Shown: positions 1 through 4,502 of the stretch, one piece after another
How the letters are laid out: each line of letters starts with the position of its first letter
How positions within the stretch are numbered: position 1 is the first letter of the stretch
NCBI GenBank assembly: GCA_022013205.1
Contig: JAKLQT010000171.1
Location: 1 to 5,640 of the forward strand
Direction of reading: 5' to 3'
DNA: 5,640 nucleotides
Origin: Candidatus Omnitrophota bacterium
GTDB lineage: Bacteria; Omnitrophota; Gorgyraeia; B26-G9
Translations under genes and position numbers: made by a program
The notes under the pieces: model-generated
The model's database searches: none
What the model saw: the letters and a program-made list of their open reading frames with translations, nothing else
What the model was told of the DNA's origin: nothing

Positions 1-8
1 GAACCCAA

Positions 9-104
9 AATTTACAGTGCTCTGAGAACTCGCTCCTTGACATTTATAAATGTCAAGGGACTCAGACACTCATCGCACCCAAAAGGGTACCTGTAAATTC
101 AGGT
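9..104. repeat. Nested inverted repeats and two small hairpins around the palindrome
   Basis: Further inverted repeats lie around the 24-bp palindrome. AATTTACAG (9-17) is the exact reverse complement of CTGTAAATT (91-99), and TCTGAG (21-26) matches CTCAGA (61-66). Two short hairpins follow: ACCC-AAAA-GGGT at 77-88, and ACCTG/CAGGT at 89-104 with a 6-nt loop. ACCCAAAA also occurs directly at 3-10 and 77-84. Together these could form a branched cruciform or a folded RNA. No function is recognised, and short repeats of this size can arise by chance in AT-rich DNA. Confidence 0.5.
35..58. repeat. Perfect 24-bp palindrome
   Basis: CCTTGACATTTA is followed directly by its exact reverse complement, with no spacer (centre between 46 and 47). 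Each arm contains TTGACA, the consensus -35 hexamer, one per strand, but neither has a -10 box at the right distance. No T-tract follows on either strand, so it does not look like an intrinsic terminator. Likely roles are an operator for a dimeric regulator or a site for a DNA-processing or recombination protein. The role is inference; the symmetry is seen directly. Confidence 0.75.
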
Positions 105-109
105 TTAAT

Positions 110-157
110 TTATCTAAAATTCTGAAATCGTTTAAAAATTATCTAAATACCCTGAAA
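110..157. repeat. Imperfect direct repeat, 29-nt period
   Basis: TTATCTAAAATTCTGAAA (110-127) recurs as TTATCTAAATACCCTGAAA (139-157) with one gap and a few mismatches. The copies start 29 nt apart. They could be regulator sites upstream of serA or a chance similarity in AT-rich sequence. Confidence 0.35.
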
Positions 158-312
158 ACGCAGCGATTAGAAAAATAAAAGTGTCAACTATTCCAGGACA
201 AGACAAGCGGAAAAGCATCTTGGCTTATCGCTGATAGCTCAGAGAAAAAGCAAAAACGCAAAAATAGTTATGAGTAAGGGGCAGATAATCTTAAAAATAA
301 GGATGGTGCGGT

Positions 313-1482
313 ATGTATAAGATAATGAAACTTAACAAGATTTCTCTCGAGGGCCTGGCGGCCTTTCCGCTGGATAAGTACGAACTGGGAACCGAGATAG
401 CTCAACCCGACGCGATACTGCTTAGAAGCTATAATATGAACGAGATGGATTTGCCGGATTCCTTGCTTGCCGTAGGCCGCGCCGGAGCCGGGGTTAATAA
501 TATTCCGATTAGCAAGTGCTCTGAAAAGGGAATTGTTGTCTTTAACACTCCCGGAGCAAACGCTAATGCCGTAAAGGAACTAGCCATAGCCGGGTTAATC
601 CTGGCATCCCGTGATATTGCAGCAGGCATAAGCTTTGCGCAATCCCTTAAGGGAAAAGGTTCAGAGGTACCCGGCCTTATTGAAAAAAACAAGAAAGATT
701 TTGCCGGCCAGGAAATAATGGGCAAGGCCCTGGGCGTTATAGGCCTTGGTAAGATAGGGGTAATGGTTGCCAACAGCGCGATTGATTTAGGCATGGAGGT
801 AATAGGTTACGACCCGTTTATTTCCGTAAAATCAGCCTGGGGGCTTTCAAGAGAAGTACAGCGCGCCGAGGGCTTTGACGCGCTGTTGGGCAAAGCGGAT
901 TATATTTCACTGCACACTCCTCTAACAGATGAGACCCGAGGGATGTTCAATGCCGAAAAGTTTGCCCGCATGAAGAGAAAAGTGCGAATTTTGAATCTTT
1001 CACGGGGCGGGATTGTCAATAATGATGATCTGTATAAAGCAATACAGGAAGGTATTGTTGAGCGCTATGTAACTGATTTTCCGGACGATGAGCTGCTGAA
1101 TATGGATAAGGTCATTAATATACCGCATTTAGGCGCGTCTACCCGGGAAGCAGAAAATAACTGTGCCGTTATGATCGCAAAGCAGGTACGCGATTTTATC
1201 GAGACAGGCAGGATTAAAAATTCTGTTAATTACCCTGATTGTAAATTAGAGACAAACTCTGAATTCCGTTTGCTGATTATGAATAGGAATATCCCGAACA
1301 TGGTGGGACAGATTTCGTCAATTCTGGCAGAGGCAAATATCAATATTGTCGAGATGCTCAACAAAAGTAAGGGTGATTATGCCTGCAACCTGATCGACAT
1401 ATCCAGCAAGGTGACGGATAAGATCATGAAAAGCCTGTATGGTATTAAAGGGGTGTTGAAAGTCAGAAGTTTACGTTTGTAG
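313..1482 (+). CDS. serA: D-3-phosphoglycerate dehydrogenase with C-terminal ACT domain
   Basis: Catalyses NAD-dependent oxidation of 3-phosphoglycerate to 3-phosphohydroxypyruvate, the first step of serine synthesis, in the cytoplasm. The 389 residues match the shorter SerA class. The substrate-binding half starts LNKIS and has the GRAGAGVNN motif at 55-63. The Rossmann GLGKIG motif is at 144-149, with Asp167 of YDP at the usual NAD-selecting position. Expected catalytic residues are Arg231 (LSRGG), an acidic Asp259/Glu260 (FPDDE) and His272 (PHLGAS). Residues about 318-389 form one ACT domain with NIPNMVGQISSILAE, which in this family senses serine for feedback inhibition. The ATG is supported by AAGGA at 299-303, 9 nt upstream, and by the family-like MYKI start. 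The gene stands alone, with no serB or serC beside it, and no intrinsic terminator follows. The related ACT-only protein gene lies 3 kb downstream. Confidence 0.95.
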   Translation: MYKIMKLNKISLEGLAAFPLDKYELGTEIAQPDAILLRSYNMNEMDLPDSLLAVGRAGAGVNNIPISKCSEKGIVVFNTPGANANAVKELAIAGLILASRDIAAGISFAQSLKGKGSEVPGLIEKNKKDFAGQEIMGKALGVIGLGKIGVMVANSAIDLGMEVIGYDPFISVKSAWGLSREVQRAEGFDALLGKADYISLHTPLTDETRGMFNAEKFARMKRKVRILNLSRGGIVNNDDLYKAIQEGIVERYVTDFPDDELLNMDKVINIPHLGASTREAENNCAVMIAKQVRDFIETGRIKNSVNYPDCKLETNSEFRLLIMNRNIPNMVGQISSILAEANINIVEMLNKSKGDYACNLIDISSKVTDKIMKSLYGIKGVLKVRSLRL

Positions 1483-1532
1483 AGTAAAGACAGGGAACGC
1501 GTAACCTTTGCCAATAAAAATAATCTTTTTAC

Positions 1533-1561
1533 TTGACAAGGCCTGCTTTGTAGGGTATAAT
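1533..1561 (+). promoter_or_regulatory. Consensus sigma70 promoter for the cold-shock gene
   Basis: TTGACA (1533-1538) and TATAAT (1556-1561) are both exact consensus hexamers with the ideal 17-nt spacer. Transcription should start near 1568, giving a leader of about 117 nt before the csp start codon. Such strength implies that expression is limited after initiation, within the leader. Confidence 0.93.
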
Positions 1562-1584
1562 TTTTTCGTAGTAAGTAAGCGAGT

Positions 1585-1623
1585 ATGAATCTTCATGGCC
1601 GTGAGGTAGAAACACTTGCCTGA
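1585..1623 (+). CDS. Possible 12-codon leader peptide MNLHGREVETLA
   Basis: An ATG at 1585 opens a 12-codon reading frame whose TGA stop (1621-1623) falls inside the 3' arm of the leader terminator hairpin. A ribosome finishing this frame would cover that arm. No strong Shine-Dalgarno precedes it, and a 12-codon ORF is easily found by chance, so translation is uncertain. No run of a single amino acid suggests classical amino-acid attenuation. Confidence 0.25.
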   Translation: MNLHGREVETLA

Positions 1624-1633
1624 CGGTTTTTTT
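1597..1633 (+). terminator. Terminator-like hairpin with T7 tract inside the csp leader
   Basis: CCGT (1599-1602) pairs with ACGG (1623-1626). After one G-G mismatch, AGG (1604-1606) pairs with CCT (1619-1621), extended by T-G, A-T and G-T pairs to leave a 6-nt loop at 1610-1615. Seven T follow at once (1627-1633). This is the geometry of an intrinsic terminator, though the mismatch and wobbles make it moderate in strength. It lies upstream of csp, so it would act as an attenuator. Confidence 0.55.
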
Positions 1634-1642
1634 GTGTCTACC
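1605..1642 (+). promoter_or_regulatory. Alternative (antiterminator-like) hairpin in the csp leader
   Basis: GGTAGA (1605-1610) pairs with TCTACC (1637-1642), and CAC (1613-1615) with GTG (1634-1636), leaving only AA (1611-1612) bulged. The 18-nt loop contains the 3' arm and T-tract of the terminator-like hairpin. The two folds share bases 1605-1615 and cannot coexist. This pairing is seen in the sequence; its regulatory role is inferred. Confidence 0.5.
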
Positions 1643-1651
1643 ATTATTTAC

Positions 1652-1657
1652 TATAAT
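1652..1657 (+). promoter_or_regulatory. Second -10-like TATAAT downstream of the leader hairpins
   Basis: An exact TATAAT lies 27 nt before the csp ATG. A transcript from here would start near 1664 and skip both leader hairpins while keeping the GGAGGTG site. The only -35 candidate, TTTTTG at 1629-1634 with a 17-nt spacer, is poor, so this may be chance in AT-rich sequence. Confidence 0.25.
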
Positions 1658-1684
1658 ATATCAAGAATGGAGGTGTAGTGAGTA

Positions 1685-1885
1685 ATGGCAAAAGGTACAG
1701 TTAAGTGGTTTAGCAACCATAAGGGTTTCGGGTTTATTACTACTGAGTCCGGCTCTGATGTGTTTGTACATCATAGCGCGATTCAGGGAGAAGGTTACAA
1801 GTCTTTAGAAGAAGGACAATCAGTGGAATTTGAAATACAGCAGGGCCCCAAAGGGGAACAGGCAGCATCAGTAACGAAGTTATAA
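1685..1885 (+). CDS. csp: Cold-shock protein (CspA family RNA chaperone)
   Basis: A 66-residue single cold-shock domain, the standard length for this family. It binds single-stranded RNA and DNA in the cytoplasm and melts RNA secondary structure; E. coli members also act as transcription antiterminators. The MAKGTVKWF start with Trp8, RNP1 KGFGFI at 13-18 and RNP2 VFVHH at 26-30 are all intact. The N-terminal half is highly typical, and the acidic LEEGQSVEFE stretch and C-terminal AASVTKL are also family-like. The ATG is fixed by GGAGGTG at 1669-1675, 9 nt upstream, and by the canonical N-terminus. It is transcribed from a very strong promoter through a structured leader, ends in a strong terminator, and precedes a DEAD-box helicase gene by 82 nt. 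These features point to a cold-induced or otherwise highly expressed chaperone. Confidence 0.96.
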   Translation: MAKGTVKWFSNHKGFGFITTESGSDVFVHHSAIQGEGYKSLEEGQSVEFEIQQGPKGEQAASVTKL

Positions 1886-1896
1886 TCTGCAGGCTC

Positions 1897-1930
1897 AATA
1901 AGGCCCGGGATGAATTCCGGGCCTTATTTT
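1897..1930 (+). terminator. Strong intrinsic terminator after csp
   Basis: AATAAGGCCCGG (1897-1908) pairs perfectly with CCGGGCCTTATT (1917-1928). A G-T and an A-T pair extend the stem to 14 bp with a TGAA tetraloop, and the T-rich tail runs to 1930. It starts 12 nt after the csp stop. The A-rich 5' arm means it could also act weakly on the other strand, but no minus-strand gene reads into it here. Confidence 0.93.
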
Positions 1931-1967
1931 AATGAAAAATCAAAGAGTTTAAAACAGCAAATTAAAA

Positions 1968-3548
1968 ATGAAATCATTTCAGGATTTAGGTTTATCAGAA
2001 AGAACATTGAATGTTTTAAAACTCAAGGGCTTTGAGCTTCCGACTCCTATTCAGGAAAAGACTATTCCGGCCATGCTGCAGGGGAATAAGGATATTGTCG
2101 GGCAGGCGCAGACCGGTACAGGTAAAACCGCTGCCTTCGGCTTGCCGATTATTGAAATGCTGCCGGAGAACTCGCGCTTTGTACAGGCGCTTGTTCTTAC
2201 GCCTACAAGAGAATTGGCAATTCAGGTGGCAGAGGAAATTCACTCATTAAAGGGAAAGAAAAAGCTGACTGTCGTGCCGATTTACGGAGGACAATCAATC
2301 GGCCTGCAGCTTAGAAGCCTGAGCAGAGGAGTCGATATAGTAGTAGGGACCCCGGGAAGAGTACTTGATCATATCAAAAGAAAAACCCTGCGTCTTGAAA
2401 AAATTTCATACCTGGTGCTTGATGAAGCGGATGAAATGCTTAATATGGGCTTTATCGAAGATGTAAAAACAATAATAGAAAAAACCGGGCCGAATAAAAA
2501 AACCCTTCTTTTTTCAGCGACTATGCCGAGTGAAATACTGCGTATCGCAAAGCAATATATGGGGGAATATGAGCTGCTTAAGGCATCGCCCGGGCAGCTT
2601 ACGGTAAGTCAAACAGACCAGATTTATTTTGAAGTTGCCGCTGCGGATAAGTTTGAAGCACTTTGCAGGATTATTGATATTGAAGAGGAATTTTTCGGCC
2701 TTGTGTTTTGCAGGACGAAAGTTGATGTTGACAATATCGCCAAACACTTGATTGATAGGGGGTACGACGCGGATGCTTTGCATGGAGATATTTCCCAAAA
2801 CCTGCGTGAAAAAATATTAAACAAATTTAAAAAACGTGAAATTAATATTCTGGTGGCGACTGATGTCGCGGCAAGAGGAATTGATGTTCATGATCTGACT
2901 CATGTTATAAATTACGCGAGGCCTCAGGACCCTGAAAGCTATGTGCATAGGATCGGGCGTACCGGCCGCGCCGGGAAAGAGGGCATTGCGATAACCTTTA
3001 TCACATCGTCTGAATACAGAAAACTGCAGTATATAAAGCAAAAGGCAAGAACAGATATCCGACGGGCAAAACTTCCGAAAATAAAAGATGTAATTAAAGC
3101 AAAAAAGCAAAGAATTAAATCCCGGCTTGAGGAAATAAGAAAGGCGGATCTTCAAAGCGAATATCTCGATATCTCTAGAGAGCTTCTGGTGAATCAATCG
3201 CCGGAAGAAGTGCTTGGGGCACTTTTGCAGTATACATTTGCCGGGGAGCTGAATGAAAAAAGTTATACGGAAATAGAAGAAGCTGTCGTAGATAAAAAAG
3301 GCAAAACCAGGCTTTTTGTCGCGCAGGGAAGCCGCAGCGGTTTATCAAGAAATAGGCTTATTAAGGTCCTAAAAGAAAAATGCCGGATTTCAGAGTGGCA
3401 GATTGGGGATGTTAAAATTCTCGATAATTTTTCTTTTATCAGCCTCCCTTTTAATGAAGCGGAAAAAGTGCTGTCTTTTTTTAATAAACATAGAAAAGGT
3501 TCAGAGCTTGTTATTACAAAAGCTAATAGAGATCGGCCTAAAAGATAG
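1968..3548 (+). CDS. deaD: DEAD-box ATP-dependent RNA helicase, DeaD/CsdA type
   Basis: ATP-driven unwinding of short RNA duplexes in ribosome assembly and mRNA turnover, typically important in the cold. The 526 residues carry every core motif: Q motif region GFELPTPIQ (21-29), Walker A AQTGTGKT (47-54), PTRELA (79-84), TPGR (128-131), DEAD (152-155), SAT (183-185), LVFCRT (245-250), ATDVAARGID (297-306) and HRIGRTGRAG (327-336). A lysine- and arginine-rich linker (about 360-395) leads to a C-terminal DbpA-like RNA-binding domain at about 447-520. There is no long basic or glycine-rich tail, so it is somewhat shorter than E. coli DeaD. The ATG fits the family start, yet no clear Shine-Dalgarno precedes it; the leader is A-rich and probably unstructured. 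No good promoter lies between it and the csp terminator, so readthrough from csp is possible. Confidence 0.95.
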   Translation: MKSFQDLGLSERTLNVLKLKGFELPTPIQEKTIPAMLQGNKDIVGQAQTGTGKTAAFGLPIIEMLPENSRFVQALVLTPTRELAIQVAEEIHSLKGKKKLTVVPIYGGQSIGLQLRSLSRGVDIVVGTPGRVLDHIKRKTLRLEKISYLVLDEADEMLNMGFIEDVKTIIEKTGPNKKTLLFSATMPSEILRIAKQYMGEYELLKASPGQLTVSQTDQIYFEVAAADKFEALCRIIDIEEEFFGLVFCRTKVDVDNIAKHLIDRGYDADALHGDISQNLREKILNKFKKREINILVATDVAARGIDVHDLTHVINYARPQDPESYVHRIGRTGRAGKEGIAITFITSSEYRKLQYIKQKARTDIRRAKLPKIKDVIKAKKQRIKSRLEEIRKADLQSEYLDISRELLVNQSPEEVLGALLQYTFAGELNEKSYTEIEEAVVDKKGKTRLFVAQGSRSGLSRNRLIKVLKEKCRISEWQIGDVKILDNFSFISLPFNEAEKVLSFFNKHRKGSELVITKANRDRPKR

Positions 3549-3563
3549 CTCCAAAGGATTCGT

Positions 3564-3959
3564 TTATAGGGGCGAGGCTTCTTTAGCTGCCTGGCCTTTT
3601 AGATTATACTGCTCCAGAACTTTATCAATTGAAAAATCTTTGCTTACCGGCCCTGTCCTGTTGCATGTTGCCTCTACGGAAAGCACATCATCTTTTTTGT
3701 GTCCCGGGGCAGGGAAGGAAAAAATCACAATATTTTTGTTGTTTTGAAACTGGTAGGTTTTAGATTGTAGATCGTTGTTGTTTAACTTTACTGTGATTTG
3801 CTTTATGAAATGCCCCTTACCTGAAACCCGGTGGTTAATAGTAAGTGTAAACGCTTGTTTGCTCTGGCTATAGGCAAGATTTATATCAGAAGGCGGATGA
3901 GCATAAGCGTTCCGGCTTAAGGATATAAAGCACACTAATATTGCTAATATTTTATACAT
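3564..3959 (-). CDS. Small exported protein of unknown function with HPPSD start
   Basis: A 131-residue protein. Residues 1-20 form a Sec signal peptide: lysine at position 3, hydrophobic core LAILVCFISL, and AYA before a predicted cut at 20/21. The mature protein begins HPPSD and is predicted mainly beta, with alternating hydrophobic strands such as AFTLTINHRV, FIKQITVKLN and NIVIFSFPAP, followed by a polar tail. His21, His43, His50 and Cys99 are candidate metal or redox ligands. The INHRV and GHFIKQI segments vaguely recall small Ig-like proteins of anaerobes in the superoxide reductase/SoxZ-like fold group; this is an impression only. The start is strongly supported by AGGAGG 5 nt upstream on the minus strand. 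It converges on deaD with 15 nt between stops and has its own promoter, so it is an independent unit. Function unknown. Confidence 0.8.
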   Translation of the reverse strand: MYKILAILVCFISLSRNAYAHPPSDINLAYSQSKQAFTLTINHRVSGKGHFIKQITVKLNNNDLQSKTYQFQNNKNIVIFSFPAPGHKKDDVLSVEATCNRTGPVSKDFSIDKVLEQYNLKGQAAKEASPL

Positions 3960-4028
3960 AAACCCCTCCTTTATTTTTAAGGATTTTCAGAGAATTTATT
4001 CCCCTACACTAAAACATAAGTAAATATA

Positions 4029-4057
4029 ATTATACTGCTTTTCCCATTTACAATAAA
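4029..4057 (-). promoter_or_regulatory. Candidate promoter for the exported protein gene
   Basis: On the minus strand an exact TATAAT (4034-4029) is preceded 17 nt upstream by TTTATT (4057-4052), or 16 nt upstream by TTATTG. The -10 is perfect and the -35 weak. The transcript would start near 4022, giving a leader of about 60 nt before ATG 3959. Confidence 0.5.
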
Positions 4058-4176
4058 GAATTTAAATGAATAATAGGGTTGTAATAAGAAGTATGGAGAT
4101 CTAACTCCTGAATAAAATTATAGAAGGGCAGATAGATGCAGGAATAGCAAGTAGTTAGAGAAAGAGGGATAATCAC

Positions 4177-4208
4177 TTAAAAGGTAAAAAAGTTATTTAA
4201 GAGGTAAA
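4177..4208. repeat. Two copies of TTAARAGGTAAA, 20 nt apart
   Basis: TTAAAAGGTAAA (4177-4188) and TTAAGAGGTAAA (4197-4208) match at 11 of 12 positions with a 20-nt period, about two helical turns. GAGGTAAA recurs a third time at 4303-4310, at the far side of the palindrome. It may be a binding site array or part of the element's internal repeats. Confidence 0.4.
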
Positions 4209-4225
4209 TAGGGGGGGCAACAGCC

Positions 4226-4333
4226 AGGTGAAATTGCATTTGCTCATTCTCGGCTGGCAGTCCCCGCCTAGCTGAGCTAGTCGAGGCTGGCTGCCAGCCT
4301 CCGAGGTAAAGATTAATTTTGCTCATCCTTGGC
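4226..4333. repeat. Direct repeat pair flanking the GC-rich palindrome
   Basis: AGGTGAAATTGCAT then TTGCTCATTCTCGGC (4226-4254) resembles AGGTAAAGATTAATT then TTGCTCATCCTTGGC (4304-4333). The TTGCTCAT...GGC half is 13 of 15 identical, and the AGGT-to-TTGCTCAT spacing differs by one nt. The first copy runs into the left arm of the palindrome and the second starts in its right arm, so the structure looks like a duplicated unit with a palindrome between. Confidence 0.5.
4249..4305. repeat. GC-rich palindrome able to form a long hairpin or cruciform
   Basis: GGCTGGCAG (4252-4260) pairs exactly with CTGCCAGCC (4291-4299). CTC (4249-4251) and GAG (4303-4305) extend the stem past a 3-nt bulge. Inside the loop, CTAGC (4268-4272) and GCTAG (4276-4280) form a second hairpin, and GGCTGGC is repeated directly at 4252-4258 and 4285-4291. 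GC content here is far above the AT-rich surroundings. No T-tract follows on either strand, so an intrinsic terminator is unlikely; a REP-like or transposon-internal hairpin fits better. Confidence 0.7.
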
Positions 4334-4435
4334 AAAATGAACCTTTAAATCCGCAAATACAATTCCTCCAGTCTGTTTGAAATGCAAAGAAAAAGTGGTT
4401 TCTATCCAGGAGTTGGGGTATGGAGAGATCTTTAA

Positions 4436-4464
4436 TTTACATTTTATTCGTAAGGATGTATAAT
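4436..4464 (+). promoter_or_regulatory. Strong sigma70-type promoter for the ACT-domain gene
   Basis: TTTACA (4436-4441) and TATAAT (4459-4464) are separated by 17 nt, which is 11 of 12 consensus bases. Transcription should start near 4471, giving a short leader of about 32 nt. It begins only 21 nt after the right end of the candidate mobile element. Confidence 0.88.
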
Positions 4465-4502
4465 ATTAACAGTAGACTAAATTTAAATAGGAGGAAACTT
4501 CA

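Larger units (their letters stand above)
1..312. other. Non-coding region upstream of serA, rich in inverted repeats
   Basis: I see no convincing gene in these 312 bases on either strand. The first 104 bases are dense in inverted repeats (listed separately). Bases 110-157 hold an imperfect direct repeat, and 158-298 are A-rich with no clear structure beyond a small TATC-GCT-GATA hairpin at 226-236. No promoter of good quality for serA is visible. The best candidate is a TAAAAT box at 115-120, which has only a weak -35 match 17 nt upstream. The previous gene lies outside the window, so part of this region may be its 3' flank. Confidence 0.6.
1568..1684 (+). promoter_or_regulatory. Structured csp 5' leader, candidate attenuator or thermoswitch
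   Basis: The distance from the predicted transcription start to the csp ATG is about 117 nt, long for a 66-codon gene but typical of cold-shock genes (E. coli cspA has a long thermosensing leader). Two overlapping folds are visible: a terminator-like hairpin (1597-1633) and an alternative hairpin (1605-1642) that uses the same bases 1605-1615. The leader also holds a 12-codon ORF (1585-1623). The Shine-Dalgarno site lies downstream of both folds, and I found no strong complement to it in the leader. This suggests control by termination rather than by site masking. The folds were read by eye with no energy calculation. Confidence 0.55.
4103..4414. mobile_element. Candidate 312-bp MITE-like element
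   Basis: The ends are imperfect terminal inverted repeats. AACTCCTGAATAAAA (4103-4117) matches the reverse complement of 4400-4414 (AACTCCTGGATAGAA) at 13 of 15 positions, the outer 8 exactly. Just outside lie near-identical direct repeats: GTATGGAGATCT (4091-4102), abutting the left end, and GTATGGAGAGATCT (4418-4431), 3 nt from the right end. The interior has no ORF but has a strong GC-rich palindrome. This layout fits a small non-autonomous transposable element with a diverged target duplication. The flanking repeats differ by 2 nt and the right one is offset, so age or coincidence is possible. Confidence 0.4.
4091..4431. repeat. Flanking direct repeats around the candidate element
   Basis: GTATGGAGATCT (4091-4102) and GTATGGAGAGATCT (4418-4431) share GTATGGAGA and ATCT and differ by a GA insertion. 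They bracket the inverted-repeat ends. A target duplication is the natural reading if the element is mobile; 12 nt would be long but not unheard of. Confidence 0.4.
3960..4502. other. Gene-free region between the exported protein and ACT genes
   Basis: These 543 bases hold no ORF with coding character on either strand. Contents in order are the minus-strand leader and promoter (3960-4057), an AT-rich stretch, a candidate MITE-like element (4103-4414) with a GC-rich palindrome in its middle, and the plus-strand promoter and leader of the ACT gene (4436-4502). A run of seven G at 4211-4217 stands just before the GC-rich part. Confidence 0.7.

Noticed and set aside
35..58. Palindrome as terminator or as divergent promoter pair
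   Set aside because: No T-tract on either side, and neither TTGACA has a -10 box about 17 nt downstream.
303..320. Five-codon ATG frame overlapping the serA start
   Set aside because: Too short to mean anything; the AAGGA site and protein start support ATG 313.
429..794. 121-codon minus-strand frame inside serA
   Set aside because: Lies wholly within the well-conserved dehydrogenase and has no coding character of its own.
1932..1952. Six-codon frame MKNQRV between the csp terminator and deaD
   Set aside because: No ribosome site, very short, expected by chance in A-rich sequence.
2817..3197. Minus-strand frame inside deaD (and others at 2016-2243, 2514-2798, 2624-2824)
   Set aside because: All lie opposite conserved helicase motifs; shadows of the real gene.
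3403..3747. Plus-strand frame spanning the deaD end and the exported protein gene
   Set aside because: It overlaps two supported genes in other frames and has no domain or ribosome site.
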